From Magnetofaba australis IT-1 (GTDB taxonomy: Bacteria; Pseudomonadota; Magnetococcia; Magnetococcales; Magnetococcaceae), in the NCBI RefSeq assembly GCF_002109495.1, contig NZ_LVJN01000016.1:124001-188000 (forward strand): a stretch of DNA of 64,000 nucleotides. The letters run 5' to 3'. Every line of letters starts with the position of its first letter. Position 1 is the stretch's first letter. The notes under the pieces were generated by a model that saw only the letters and a list, made by a program, of their open reading frames with translations, made no database searches and was not told the DNA's origin. Made by a program: the position numbers and the translations under genes. Positions 1-8,204 of this stretch are shown here, piece after piece.

Positions 1-234
1 GACCCCAGCCAACTCCAATTGCCCAATGGCGGCGCAGGAATAAACTTCCGCAACAACGCTGGCGACGCGGCTCCTCGCAGACTGGGCGGGGTCGCAGGCG
101 CTCGGCAAGCGCCTTTGAAGTTGCAGCAGTCTGGAACGTTCGATCCCAGCCAGATCAGATCCCTTGGCCAAGGGCAGCTGAATTTGAATAGCAACAAAAA
201 CACCCCGAGTCGCCAATTCGGCGGCGCGCGCTGA
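1..234 (+). CDS. C-terminal end of an unrecognised protein, cut by the window edge
   Basis: An open frame runs from base 1 with no stop until the TGA at 232-234, so about 77 residues of a longer gene are visible. The visible part is rich in Gly, Asn, Arg and Gln, has no predicted membrane segment and matches no family I recognise. The first in-frame start codon, at 19, is probably internal. It converges on aclA, with a hairpin terminator between them. The low-complexity composition suggests a disordered tail. Confidence 0.45.
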   Translation, partial: DPSQLQLPNGGAGINFRNNAGDAAPRRLGGVAGARQAPLKLQQSGTFDPSQIRSLGQGQLNLNSNKNTPSRQFGGAR

Positions 235-259
235 ATCCGTTCCTCCCTGTCGCCACGGC

Positions 260-292
260 AAAAAAAAGCCCCTGGGAATGGTCCCAGGGGCT
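260..292 (-). terminator. Rho-independent terminator of the aclBA operon
   Basis: A GCCCCTGGGA / TCCCAGGGGC stem with a short loop is followed on the minus strand by a run of seven T. It lies about 50 bp past the aclA stop codon. Confidence 0.8.
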
Positions 293-340
293 GAGATGAT
301 AGCAACGCCGCTCTAAACGGAAGCGGCTGCTATTGAGACA

Positions 341-3100
341 TTATCCCACAAAGCTGCACTGGCTGGCGGCGGTGCGGGTGTCCATGTTCTTACCACGGTT
401 GATGTGGTCCTCCACCTCGGCGGCGGTGCCAATCATGCGGCCAAACAGGAAGGTGGTGAAGGCTGCGCCTTCCAGAGCGGCGTTGCTGAACTTGCCTTCG
501 CTGTAGGGCTGCCACAGCATCTTCAGCAGGATCACGGCGATCACCGCGTCCACGTTCACGCAGTAGACGTTCTTGGACACGCCCGCCTTGAACAGGGCGT
601 TCACCAACGCATGGTAGTACTCCAGGAACACGTTGTAGTCGCCACGCTCCTTGAGCAGACCGTTGACGAACTGCTCGCGAGGATCGTAGTTGACCTCTTT
701 GTTCTTGAACACCGGGTGGTTGATGCAAGGCACCTTGAAATAGTTGATGTTGCCCTCGGACTTGGCTTTGGCCTTGTACGCCTTGTACTCCTTGGCGTAG
801 TTGAGAGCCATCTCCTCCAGATTGAGACTGGTGGCCGCGCCCGGATCCACCAAACCGCTGTCGCGGAAACGATCCACCAGGAACGCCACGGCCTCAAAAC
901 CGTTGCCGCCGTGGGCGTAACCGGTGTGGGTGAGGAAGCCCAGGTAGGCTTTGTTGATCTGCACCCGATCCGGCGCTTCGGGACCGTCGGCGGAGACCGC
1001 GCCTTTGGCGCCCTGAGCGGAGATGGTGCCGGGGCCGTTGGTGATGATCAGACCCAGCAGGATGGAGAAGTTGAACAGCTCGTCAGCGGAGGGACGGTTG
1101 CCGAACAGCGCCAGGAAGGCGGTCTCCGCGAAGCTCCAACCGCTCATCAGCTCGCTCACCGCCACGCCGCGGAAGGTGTTGGCGTCGGGCTGCGCCTCCG
1201 GCTCCACCGCCGACCCCACCAGGGTGGCGAAGACGTGCAGATGCCAGGGGATGTTCATCGCGGTCACGCGGGAGACGCGCTTGCGCATCAGATACTTCCA
1301 GCTCACGTGCAGCGCAGTGGCGGCGATCACTGCAGCCACGGTGGGACGCTTGCCGGTCTTCTCCGCCAGGGCGTTAAGGAAGTTGATGAAGGCGGACTTG
1401 ACGCCGCGCTTGGCCATGGCGTCGAGCATGGCGTCGGCTTGGGCGTCGGCGTCGGTCAACAGCAGATCCACGCTGGTGGCGGCGGCGTTGACCGGACCGG
1501 AAACGTCGAAATCGGCGTCGCCGCCGTCATCCAGGCCGGAGCCGGTGAACAGGTCGATGATGGCGTCGGCGGCGGCTTTGCCCGCCGCCGTGGTCTTGGG
1601 GCCCACCTGAGCAATGGCGGCGGAGAGCGCGGTGTTGGGGCTACAGCCCGCATCCCGCGCGCCCTGGGCGGCGGCCAGACCCACTTGACCATGCTGGTTG
1701 ACCAGACCGTTCAACACCACGTTGGTCATGGCCAGGCCGGAGGCGTCGGGATAGTCGCGCACCAACGAGCGGATGAGGTTGGCCTCAAAGCTCTGGGTGG
1801 CCGCTTCCAGCACGCTCTTGCCGTGGATCTGCGACACTTGGGTCTTGGGATCCATCTTCGAAGCGCCGGAGCAGTCCTTGAGGGTCTGACGCGGGAAGAT
1901 GGCGCCGACTTGACGATTGAGCGCTTCAATCTGCTCGTCGTAGGGGGCGATCGCCTTGACCGGAGTTTGCTTGAGTTCGGCGGGCAGATCCAGGCCCAGG
2001 TCCTGGTTGAACCAGCACTTGAGCGAGAGGTCGCCTTTGGGCTCGAAGTCGGGATTCTGACCATTGAGCTTCATCACCGCCGTCAGCGCGGCGGGGATGT
2101 GGGCGATGTTGGTCACCACCGCGCCTTTGGCGGAGCAGACCGGGTTTTCCGGGGTGAACAGATCGTTCACGCCGAACATGTCCATGTACCACTGCTCTTT
2201 GGCGAAGGCGTTGTCGCCGGAACCGGCGATGGCGCCCGCATGGCCGCAGGAGCGGGTCAGTTTGGCTTTCCAACGGCCCACCACACAGGCCACCACAGGC
2301 TTTTTGAAGTCCAGCCCATGCTCGTAGTAACCGCCCGGCTCGGTGTAGAACACCGCCGCTTTGGAGCGGTCATCGTTATGGAAGGCGTGGGTGAATTCCG
2401 GCGCGGCGTAGTGGATGTAGACATCCTTACCCGACGACACCGAAGTGGTGGTGCCCCAACCGGCGGTGGCCAGATAGACGGCGATGGTGGTGGTGAAGTT
2501 GCCGGAGTTGGAGAAGATCGCCACCGAACCGGGGTTGAGCGACTCCTGCGGATGCGCGCCGCCCAGGGCGCCGCCCAGACGCACATGGTTGTGCGCGTCG
2601 GCCACGCCCAGGCAGTTGGCGCCCAGCACGTCCACGCCGCGCATCTGACAGTAGGCGCGGATGATGCGAGCGTCTTTGACCGCCACTTTTTCGGTGAGGA
2701 TGATCACCTTGCGCAGTTCGGGATTGACGCGCACGGCTTCTATCACCGCATCCTTCACGCCCGAGGGGGGCACGTAGACCACCGCCACATTGAACTTGTG
2801 GCCGGCCTGCATCGCCTCCAGAACGTTGTTGTAGACGGGGATGTCGCCCGCTTTGGTCTTCAGGGCGGAGCCGCCGCGACCCGGCATGGTGCCACAGACG
2901 ATGTTGCCGCCGGAATACTCGTGGCTGATGGGGGTGACGGTCTTGGACTCGCCGCCGGAGATATTCAAAACGCAGACGCGGTCATCCTTGGTGGCCAACT
3001 CCTTGAGGGAGTGGATGCCGACAAAATAGGGGAACTCCTTGACGCCGCGCGCGTGCATAAAATTGTAACCCTGATTCAACGTGGTTTCAGTCTCGCTCAT
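341..3100 (-). CDS. aclA: ATP-citrate lyase, large (alpha-type) subunit, divergent form
   Basis: With AclB it cleaves citrate, using ATP and CoA, to acetyl-CoA and oxaloacetate, the step that lets the TCA cycle run in reverse for CO2 fixation. The first ~330 residues resemble a succinyl-CoA synthetase alpha subunit (CoA-binding and ligase domains). They carry the phospho-histidine motif SCGHAGAIAGSGD (His near residue 287). The C-terminal part is citrate-synthase-like and includes GFLTHTGYAHGGNGFE near residue 740. At 919 residues it is much longer than green-sulfur-bacterial AclA (about 600), with an extra central region. The start at 3100 is chosen for its AGGA ribosome-binding site; an upstream extension to 3214 is unlikely. 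It lies 67 bp downstream of aclB in the same operon. A citryl-CoA synthetase-like role is less likely because the citrate-synthase-like domain is fused. Confidence 0.88.
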   Translation of the reverse strand: MSETETTLNQGYNFMHARGVKEFPYFVGIHSLKELATKDDRVCVLNISGGESKTVTPISHEYSGGNIVCGTMPGRGGSALKTKAGDIPVYNNVLEAMQAGHKFNVAVVYVPPSGVKDAVIEAVRVNPELRKVIILTEKVAVKDARIIRAYCQMRGVDVLGANCLGVADAHNHVRLGGALGGAHPQESLNPGSVAIFSNSGNFTTTIAVYLATAGWGTTTSVSSGKDVYIHYAAPEFTHAFHNDDRSKAAVFYTEPGGYYEHGLDFKKPVVACVVGRWKAKLTRSCGHAGAIAGSGDNAFAKEQWYMDMFGVNDLFTPENPVCSAKGAVVTNIAHIPAALTAVMKLNGQNPDFEPKGDLSLKCWFNQDLGLDLPAELKQTPVKAIAPYDEQIEALNRQVGAIFPRQTLKDCSGASKMDPKTQVSQIHGKSVLEAATQSFEANLIRSLVRDYPDASGLAMTNVVLNGLVNQHGQVGLAAAQGARDAGCSPNTALSAAIAQVGPKTTAAGKAAADAIIDLFTGSGLDDGGDADFDVSGPVNAAATSVDLLLTDADAQADAMLDAMAKRGVKSAFINFLNALAEKTGKRPTVAAVIAATALHVSWKYLMRKRVSRVTAMNIPWHLHVFATLVGSAVEPEAQPDANTFRGVAVSELMSGWSFAETAFLALFGNRPSADELFNFSILLGLIITNGPGTISAQGAKGAVSADGPEAPDRVQINKAYLGFLTHTGYAHGGNGFEAVAFLVDRFRDSGLVDPGAATSLNLEEMALNYAKEYKAYKAKAKSEGNINYFKVPCINHPVFKNKEVNYDPREQFVNGLLKERGDYNVFLEYYHALVNALFKAGVSKNVYCVNVDAVIAVILLKMLWQPYSEGKFSNAALEGAAFTTFLFGRMIGTAAEVEDHINRGKNMDTRTAASQCSFVG

Positions 3101-3167
3101 GACACATTTCCTGTAACGTCGTTGGCAACGATTATCACGATAGGGGCGGTGGTATACCGTTGCCCGA

Positions 3168-4442
3168 TTACGCGCTAATGCCCATTTTGGCCGCCACTTC
3201 GGCGCGACCGCCATTGGCCATCCAGGTATCGATCGCCTTGGCGTAGTTGACCACTTCGCTCATGGCCGAATCGTAGCCGAAGAAGCTGTAGGGCAGACCC
3301 AGGGAGTCCAGGGTGTCCTTGAAGTAGCTCATGCCGCGGATCAGGTTGGGACCGCCGCGACCCACCACCACATACAGCGGCGTGGGGCCATAGGCGCCAA
3401 AGTGGTCGCGCAGGGCGTCGGCCATGGCGCGGAAGGTCTCGAAAATGTCGGTGTTGTTGGCCTTGCCGCCGATCAGGAACAGCACGTTGCTCTGCTTGAG
3501 CCAGTACTTATAGGTGATGCGGCTGATGTCGTGCATCTTGGCGTAAGGGGGGTTGCCGCCGAAGTCCGAGGAGATGGTGGCCGCTTCGCCCAGCTGTTCG
3601 GTCACCAGGGCGTTGGCGCCGCCGCCGAAGGTCATGGCGGTGATGGTGCCCTGATCGTTGATCACGAACACGTCCGACTGGCCCTGATAGGTGCGCAGTT
3701 GGTTCACTTCCATCTCAAACGGCGAGTAGTCCACCAGATCCAGATCGGCCGGCAGGTTCAGACGCTCGGAGTTGGGATCGTCGCCATCGAAGGAGCATTT
3801 GAAGTCGCACGCCACCGGCACCAGACGGCCATTCTTGTCCGGTCCCATGCGGATGGGGTTCAACTCCAGGGTGGTCATGCCGTAGTTGTTGTACAGATCC
3901 CACAGTTTGGGCAGGTTCTGCACCAACGGGCTGATGATCTCGTTGGGCGCGCCCAGCTCCAGCAGGGCGTTGGAGACGATGAAGCCTTTGAAGCCGGTCA
4001 AGGGGTCGAACGGCACGGTGGCGATCTTCTCGGGGGGCAGCTCTTCGATGTCCACGCCGCCATGATGGGTAATGGTGATGGTGGGAGCGCGGTACTGGGT
4101 GCTGTCGGAGATGGAGAAGTAGACTTCGTACTTGGCTTCGACGAAGGATTCGAAGGTCACCCCTTCGGCCTTCTGGGTCACGTTGCCATGGGTGTGGGTG
4201 GCGAAGTAGAGGCGCTCTTTCTCTTTAATAGCGGTCTCCACGTCCTTGGCGATGCCCACCAGGCCCGCCTTGCCCTTTTTGCCCACGCCGCCCTTGAACA
4301 CCGGTTTGACCAGCAGTCCGCCATGGTCGGTGATCATCTGTTGGATCTCTTGGACGGACGCCTCGGGACCCAACACTTGAGCCGTGGGGAAGCCCACGTA
4401 GTTGAGCAATTTGGATCCGTAGAGCATACCGGTTATTTGCAT
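3168..4442 (-). CDS. aclB: ATP-citrate lyase, small (beta-type) subunit
   Basis: A 424-residue protein with an ATP-grasp N-terminal half, as in succinyl-CoA synthetase beta (LLVKPVFKGGVGKKGKAGLV near residue 45), and a CoA-ligase C-terminal half (TFGGGANALVTEQLG, then VVGRGGPNLIRGM). It supplies ATP-dependent phosphorylation of the catalytic His in AclA. It precedes aclA in one minus-strand operon, a cytoplasmic enzyme pair of the reductive TCA cycle. The start is the ATG at 4442, preceded by a weak GGGGAGT-like site. Length is normal for the family (about 400). The annotation rests on domain order and the pairing with aclA. Confidence 0.88.
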   Translation of the reverse strand: MQITGMLYGSKLLNYVGFPTAQVLGPEASVQEIQQMITDHGGLLVKPVFKGGVGKKGKAGLVGIAKDVETAIKEKERLYFATHTHGNVTQKAEGVTFESFVEAKYEVYFSISDSTQYRAPTITITHHGGVDIEELPPEKIATVPFDPLTGFKGFIVSNALLELGAPNEIISPLVQNLPKLWDLYNNYGMTTLELNPIRMGPDKNGRLVPVACDFKCSFDGDDPNSERLNLPADLDLVDYSPFEMEVNQLRTYQGQSDVFVINDQGTITAMTFGGGANALVTEQLGEAATISSDFGGNPPYAKMHDISRITYKYWLKQSNVLFLIGGKANNTDIFETFRAMADALRDHFGAYGPTPLYVVVGRGGPNLIRGMSYFKDTLDSLGLPYSFFGYDSAMSEVVNYAKAIDTWMANGGRAEVAAKMGISA

Positions 4443-4680
4443 TGGTGCAACTCCCCATTCACCCGCTAAATGATGATAGGCGGACTTCCGCCCGCCGCAA
4501 ACTTGATGCAGCCGATTGTCAGCGCCAAATTTGCGCGCTTTTCACCTGCTATGGCTTTCGAAACGCGCATATTAGCAGAATCTTCTATAGATCGCATAAA
4601 TAAAATATTTGGCGCTTGAATAAAAATCTTATATGTGGGGTATGCCTGCGTCAATGTGACGAGGCGAATTGGCGGCAAAC
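4443..4680 (-). promoter_or_regulatory. aclBA upstream region with a hairpin and an AT-rich promoter-like stretch
   Basis: There is no convincing gene here. Bases 4550-4650 are clearly AT-richer than the surroundings and probably hold the aclB promoter, but I cannot fix its -35 and -10. A GGCGG/CCGCC hairpin (about 4480-4493) lies in the presumed leader. The stretch 4513-4530 weakly resembles the core of the dispersed repeat family found later in the window. Confidence 0.35.
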
Positions 4681-4713
4681 AAAAAGAGCGAACTCGTCGG
4701 AGTTCGCTCTTTG
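4680..4713 (-). terminator. Hairpin terminator after the ferritin-like gene
   Basis: An AAAGAGCGAACTC / GAGTTCGCTCTTT stem around a 4-5-nt loop, with T-rich flanks on both strands. It could work in both directions but best serves the minus-strand gene ending at 4765. Confidence 0.75.
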
Positions 4714-4764
4714 GGGTGATCGGTGGATCAACAGTCGCAGAAAACGCGGCAAAATTCCGGCGTG

Positions 4765-5241
4765 TTACAGATCCGGACGCTCTTCGATGCCCCAATCCAG
4801 AGACAGCAGGGTGCGCTCAATCTGTTTGACGTGATCCTCCTCCTCCTGCACCAGCTCCTGGCATAGGATCTTCATTTCGTTGCTCTGCGCCATCTCCAAA
4901 AGAGTCCGATAGTTTTGCACCGCCTCCTGCTCGAAGCGCAGGGCGACATTGAGCACGCCGCGCATATCGCCGTTGGCGATCTCCTGCAGCATCTGCGGGG
5001 GCGCGGGCTTCTCCTCTTCGGCGTCGACGAACTGTTTGAGCTCGTCACAATCCACATCGGCGCCCGCTTTGGCGGCGCGATCGATCAACTGTTTGGCGTG
5101 GCCCTCCTCCATCTGCGCCAGTTCGAGAAACAGCATACGGGATTCATCGTGGGTGGTGATCTCAGCGGCTTGGCTATAGATGGCGGCGCCTTGGGTTTCA
5201 TGCGCCAGAGCCTGCTTCAGAATCGATGTCACAGTGGTCAT
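4765..5241 (-). CDS. Ferritin-like di-iron protein, rubrerythrin family without rubredoxin domain
   Basis: A 158-residue all-alpha protein with the paired di-iron signatures of the family: HET near the N terminus, EEGH in helix 2, FEQEAVQNY in helix 3 and EEEDH in helix 4. Such proteins act in the cytoplasm in peroxide reduction or iron handling. No CxxC rubredoxin knuckle is present, so electrons must come from a separate donor. The start at 5241 has a GAGGAG site; the upstream extension to 5295 is rejected. It is a single gene with its own terminator. It is a distant paralogue of the rubrerythrin at 30959-31438. The physiological substrate cannot be read from the sequence. Confidence 0.75.
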   Translation of the reverse strand: MTTVTSILKQALAHETQGAAIYSQAAEITTHDESRMLFLELAQMEEGHAKQLIDRAAKAGADVDCDELKQFVDAEEEKPAPPQMLQEIANGDMRGVLNVALRFEQEAVQNYRTLLEMAQSNEMKILCQELVQEEEDHVKQIERTLLSLDWGIEERPDL

Positions 5242-5496
5242 TCTACGCTCCTCTTGCACACAGTCCGCAATCGCCAACGGCGGCCAAAGCGCCACACGTC
5301 TGGCGTCCTACTTAAGTGGGAATCGTAGAATGCGTGAAAGTTCAGAAAATTACGCCACAGCATCAATTTCACTGAATAGAGGGTATTTCCAATAAAAATG
5401 ATGAATGGGGCTATAGAATCCCTGAGCGGGCGGATCCACCGACGTCAGCAGGGTGTGCGGTAGCGAACGTCGTTGCAGAGTGGTCACAGCGTGGTG

Positions 5497-7458
5497 TTAG
5501 AGCGGGCGTCCCAGCACCATGAACTGATAGGGCTCCATCACCAGCTCCTGCATTGCGGTGATGACGCGCCCGGCCACCAGATCCACCACCGATTTGCGCA
5601 GCCCCATCTGCCGCAACTTGCGCGCCTCCAGACGCTGCTCATGCTCGCTGAAGTTGGCCAGCACCAGAATCATGTTCTGATCGTGCATACGGAAGTAGCC
5701 GAACACATGCTTGTTGCCGGTATCGAGAATCTCCGTCTCCGAGCGGGTGAAGGCGAGATTCTGATTGCGCAGTTGAATCAAGCGCACCAGACCCATGTAG
5801 ATGCGGCCAACGGGGGTCTCCGGGTCGCGGCGCTGCTCGGCGCGCTCCCAATCGAATTGGCCCCGATGCAGCCAGCGCGAATCGCCGAACTTATCCGGCT
5901 GCTGCTCATAGTCGTAATCGTTCAGAGCGCCGATCTCGTCACCCAGATAGATCAACGGGATGCCGCCAATGGTGAGAATGATCCCGTGCAGCAGCAGAAT
6001 GCGGCGGATACTGAACTCCAGCTCCTTCTCATCATTCTCCTGCAGCGCCTTCTCCATGCCGGTCAACGAGGCGCAGGTTCCCGAAACCCGCGCATCGCCG
6101 GTCTGCGGATTCTCCTGGAACGGGGCGCCGCGGGCGAAGCTGCCGTCGAATTTGCCGGTGTAGAATTTGGTCAGGAAGCGGCGATGCTCATCGGGATTGA
6201 TCCCCACCGCTTCCAGATCGTCATTGGCGAAGGCCCAGCCGATGTCATCGTGGCAGCGCACGTAGTTGACCCAGGCGCAGCCCTGGGGGATCTGGAAACG
6301 GTGCTGCATGGCCTGCAGCAGCACGCTTACGTCGCGGGTGGCCAGCGCCTCCCACAGCAGCGCCATGAGGCCCGGATTATAGGAGAGCTGGCACTCCTCC
6401 ATGCTGATGTACTTGGCCACCTCGTCGGGGTGCACGATGGCTTCGGATTTGAACACCATGGCCGGGGCGGCGATGCTGGCCACGGCGTTGAAGGCCTGAA
6501 TCACCCAGTGCGCCTCGGGCAGATTCTGGCAGTCGGTGCCCAGTCGCTTCCAGATGAAGGCCACGGCGTCGAAGCGCAGAATCTCCACCCCCAGATTGGC
6601 CAGATAGAGCATCTCCTCGATCATGCGATTGAACAGCGCCGGGTTCTCGTAGTTCAGATCCCATTGGAAGTTATAGAAGGTGGTCCAGATCCACTTCTTC
6701 AGGCGCGGACGGTAGGTGAAGGCGCCGGGGCGATCATCGGGGAAGATCTCGCTCATGCTGCGTTCAAAGGCGTCGGGCATCTCGCGATTGGGATACATGC
6801 GGTAGTAGGCTTGATGCTCTTCGTCGCCTTTGAGGGCCTGAATCGCCCAGTCGTGCTCATCGGAGGTGTGGTTGAAGACGAAATCCAGCACCAGGGAGAT
6901 GCCGTGCAGACGCAGCTCCGAGGCCAGCGCCTCCAGCTCGTCGATGGTCCCCAGATGCGCCATGACCTCACGGTAGCTGCTCACTGCGTAGCCGCCGTCG
7001 TTATCCCCGGCGGGCACTTTGAAGAATGGCAGCAGGTGCAGATAGGTGATCCCCAGTTCGGTCAGGTAGGGGATCTTGTCGCGCAGTCCCTGGATGTCGC
7101 CGGCGAACACGTCCACATAGCACATGGCGCCCACCATACGGTGGGATTGATACCAATTGGGATCGGTTGCGCGCAGGGCGTCCAGCGCCTTGAGTTCATC
7201 GGAGCGGGCGATCCACATCTCGGTGGTGGAGGCGAGGATGCTCTCAAGATGGTAGAAGAAGTCGTAGTGATGGCTGTAGAGGGCGAACAGGCGCTCGAAC
7301 AGACGCGGAAACTGAGTCTTCAGTCGCTGCGCATAGGCGTCCCATTCGGCGGGGTCCACTTGGTCTTTAAAACGCGCTTCGATGCGGGGAAACACGCGCG
7401 CCAGTGAGGTTTGGCACTCCTTGCGCGTACAAGTGGTGAGTTTACTGACGTCAGGCAT
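5497..7458 (-). CDS. GH13 amylosucrase-type glucosyltransferase / sucrose hydrolase
   Basis: A 653-residue cytoplasmic enzyme of the amylosucrase subfamily of GH13, which uses sucrose to build alpha-1,4-glucan or hydrolyses it. The catalytic triad is visible: the nucleophile Asp in EILRFDAVAF, the acid/base Glu in VFKSEAIVH, and the stabilising Asp in VRCHDDIGW. LVLDFVFNHTSDEH is the conserved region I. The helical N-terminal domain typical of amylosucrase precedes the barrel (residues ~1-90), and a beta-sandwich ends the protein. Length fits the family (about 640). The start at 7458 has GAGGAT upstream. No sucrose transporter, phosphorylase or glycogen gene is adjacent, and an IS remnant lies just upstream, so it looks like an isolated and possibly acquired gene. 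Confidence 0.82.
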   Translation of the reverse strand: MPDVSKLTTCTRKECQTSLARVFPRIEARFKDQVDPAEWDAYAQRLKTQFPRLFERLFALYSHHYDFFYHLESILASTTEMWIARSDELKALDALRATDPNWYQSHRMVGAMCYVDVFAGDIQGLRDKIPYLTELGITYLHLLPFFKVPAGDNDGGYAVSSYREVMAHLGTIDELEALASELRLHGISLVLDFVFNHTSDEHDWAIQALKGDEEHQAYYRMYPNREMPDAFERSMSEIFPDDRPGAFTYRPRLKKWIWTTFYNFQWDLNYENPALFNRMIEEMLYLANLGVEILRFDAVAFIWKRLGTDCQNLPEAHWVIQAFNAVASIAAPAMVFKSEAIVHPDEVAKYISMEECQLSYNPGLMALLWEALATRDVSVLLQAMQHRFQIPQGCAWVNYVRCHDDIGWAFANDDLEAVGINPDEHRRFLTKFYTGKFDGSFARGAPFQENPQTGDARVSGTCASLTGMEKALQENDEKELEFSIRRILLLHGIILTIGGIPLIYLGDEIGALNDYDYEQQPDKFGDSRWLHRGQFDWERAEQRRDPETPVGRIYMGLVRLIQLRNQNLAFTRSETEILDTGNKHVFGYFRMHDQNMILVLANFSEHEQRLEARKLRQMGLRKSVVDLVAGRVITAMQELVMEPYQFMVLGRPL

Positions 7459-7589
7459 GGGGGAAGCATCCTCAATTCGCGATGGCGAAGGAGTTGGACA
7501 AAACTTTCGACCATCGTTGATCATACAGAGTTTTTTCCGTGATCAAAGCCCCGCGTCGATTTTTCCCCATGGGCGCCAGAGGGCGGATT

Positions 7590-7910
7590 TGAACTTTCCC
7601 CGCCTTCGCGGACAGTGATTTAAGCTGCTTTTTACTGCTCCTCGAATGCGATCGGGCTGAGAAATCCGAGTGTGGAGAGCCCAAACCATTGGCGTTTTCA
7701 GAGTTCTGCTTCCAGCGCCGCAGTTGGATCTCATGAACCCCAAGATCCCGCGAAACTTGCGCCAGACCGCGCCGCCCTTCCTGCACGAGGCGAACGGCCT
7801 CATCCTTGAAATCCTGCGTGTGCGTCTTCCGCTTCCTCGACACCGTGACGCCTCCTCCCGAAGCATCTTAAGCTCGGGGCAAAGTGTCGACAATTGCGGG
7901 GGGAAGTCCA
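7590..7910 (-). mobile_element. Internally deleted IS3-family element (321 bp)
   Basis: The ends are imperfect inverted repeats: TGGACTTCCCCCCGCAATTG reading inward from 7910 and TGAACTTTCCCCGCC reading inward from 7590. Inside, the start of a typical IS3 orfA is joined directly to the last codons of an orfB (STLGFLSPIAFEEQ, then stop at 7632), so the whole catalytic region is gone. I see no clear target duplication. It lies between the amylosucrase gene and tRNA-Asp. Confidence 0.72.
7632..7843 (-). pseudogene. IS3 transposase remnant: orfA N terminus fused to orfB C terminus
   Basis: From the GTG at 7843 the frame reads MSRKRKTHTQDFKDEAVRL and on to GVHEIQLRRW, the helix-turn-helix N terminus of IS3-family OrfA. 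After about 50 residues the similarity stops. The orfB C terminus follows in another frame and ends at 7632. The leucine zipper of OrfA and the DDE core of OrfB are missing, so no transposition activity is expected. The 123-residue frame that reads on to 7472 is a fortuitous extension beyond the element end. Confidence 0.72.
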
Positions 7911-7923
7911 ACTGGGATGCCCA

Positions 7924-7962
7924 TAAAAAAAGCCAACCACCCAAGAGGTGATTGGCTTTTTG
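7924..7962 (-). terminator. Terminator of tRNA-Asp
   Basis: An AAAAAGCCAATCACC / GGTGGTTGGCTTTTTTT hairpin with a CTCTTG-type loop and a T-run on the minus strand, 11 bp past the tRNA. Confidence 0.85.
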
Positions 7963-7972
7963 GTCGCGTAAG

Positions 7973-8049
7973 TGGCGGGAGCGACGGGACTCGAACCCGC
8001 GACCTCCGGCGTGACAGGCCGGCATTCTAACCAACTGAACTACGCCCCC
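7973..8049 (-). tRNA. tRNA-Asp (anticodon GTC)
   Basis: A 77-nt cloverleaf on the minus strand. The acceptor GGGGGCG pairs with CGCTCCC. The D arm is GTTCAGTTGGTTAGAAT and the anticodon loop CTGTCAC carries GTC. The T arm is GCGGGTTCGAGTCCCGT, the discriminator base is G, and CCA is encoded. It closely resembles bacterial tRNA-Asp and is followed by its own terminator. Confidence 0.95.
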
Positions 8050-8204
8050 GCAGGCGTTGAGAAGCGTGAATCTACGGATTTCCCCGGTTATTGTCAAGCA
8101 GTTTGTGAAAAAAAATTCATATCCAACGACATCGCAAATTCACAAGCCGTCAACGCGCTGCTCTCAGGGGTGGTTCACACCCTGCCGCCAGCGCGCCATA
8201 GACG

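Noticed and set aside
404-3178. A 924-residue open frame antisense to aclA
   Set aside because: It is rich in His, Gly, Val and Ala with no recognisable domain, as expected for the complement of a GC-rich gene. aclA has clear catalytic motifs and a terminator in the other direction.
4466-4795. A short minus-strand ORF upstream of aclB
   Set aside because: It runs through a terminator hairpin and into the ferritin-like gene, has no ribosome-binding site and has no protein-like composition.
7543-8097. A 184-residue minus-strand ORF over the tRNA and the IS remnant
   Set aside because: It reads through tRNA-Asp and its terminator in an unrelated phase.
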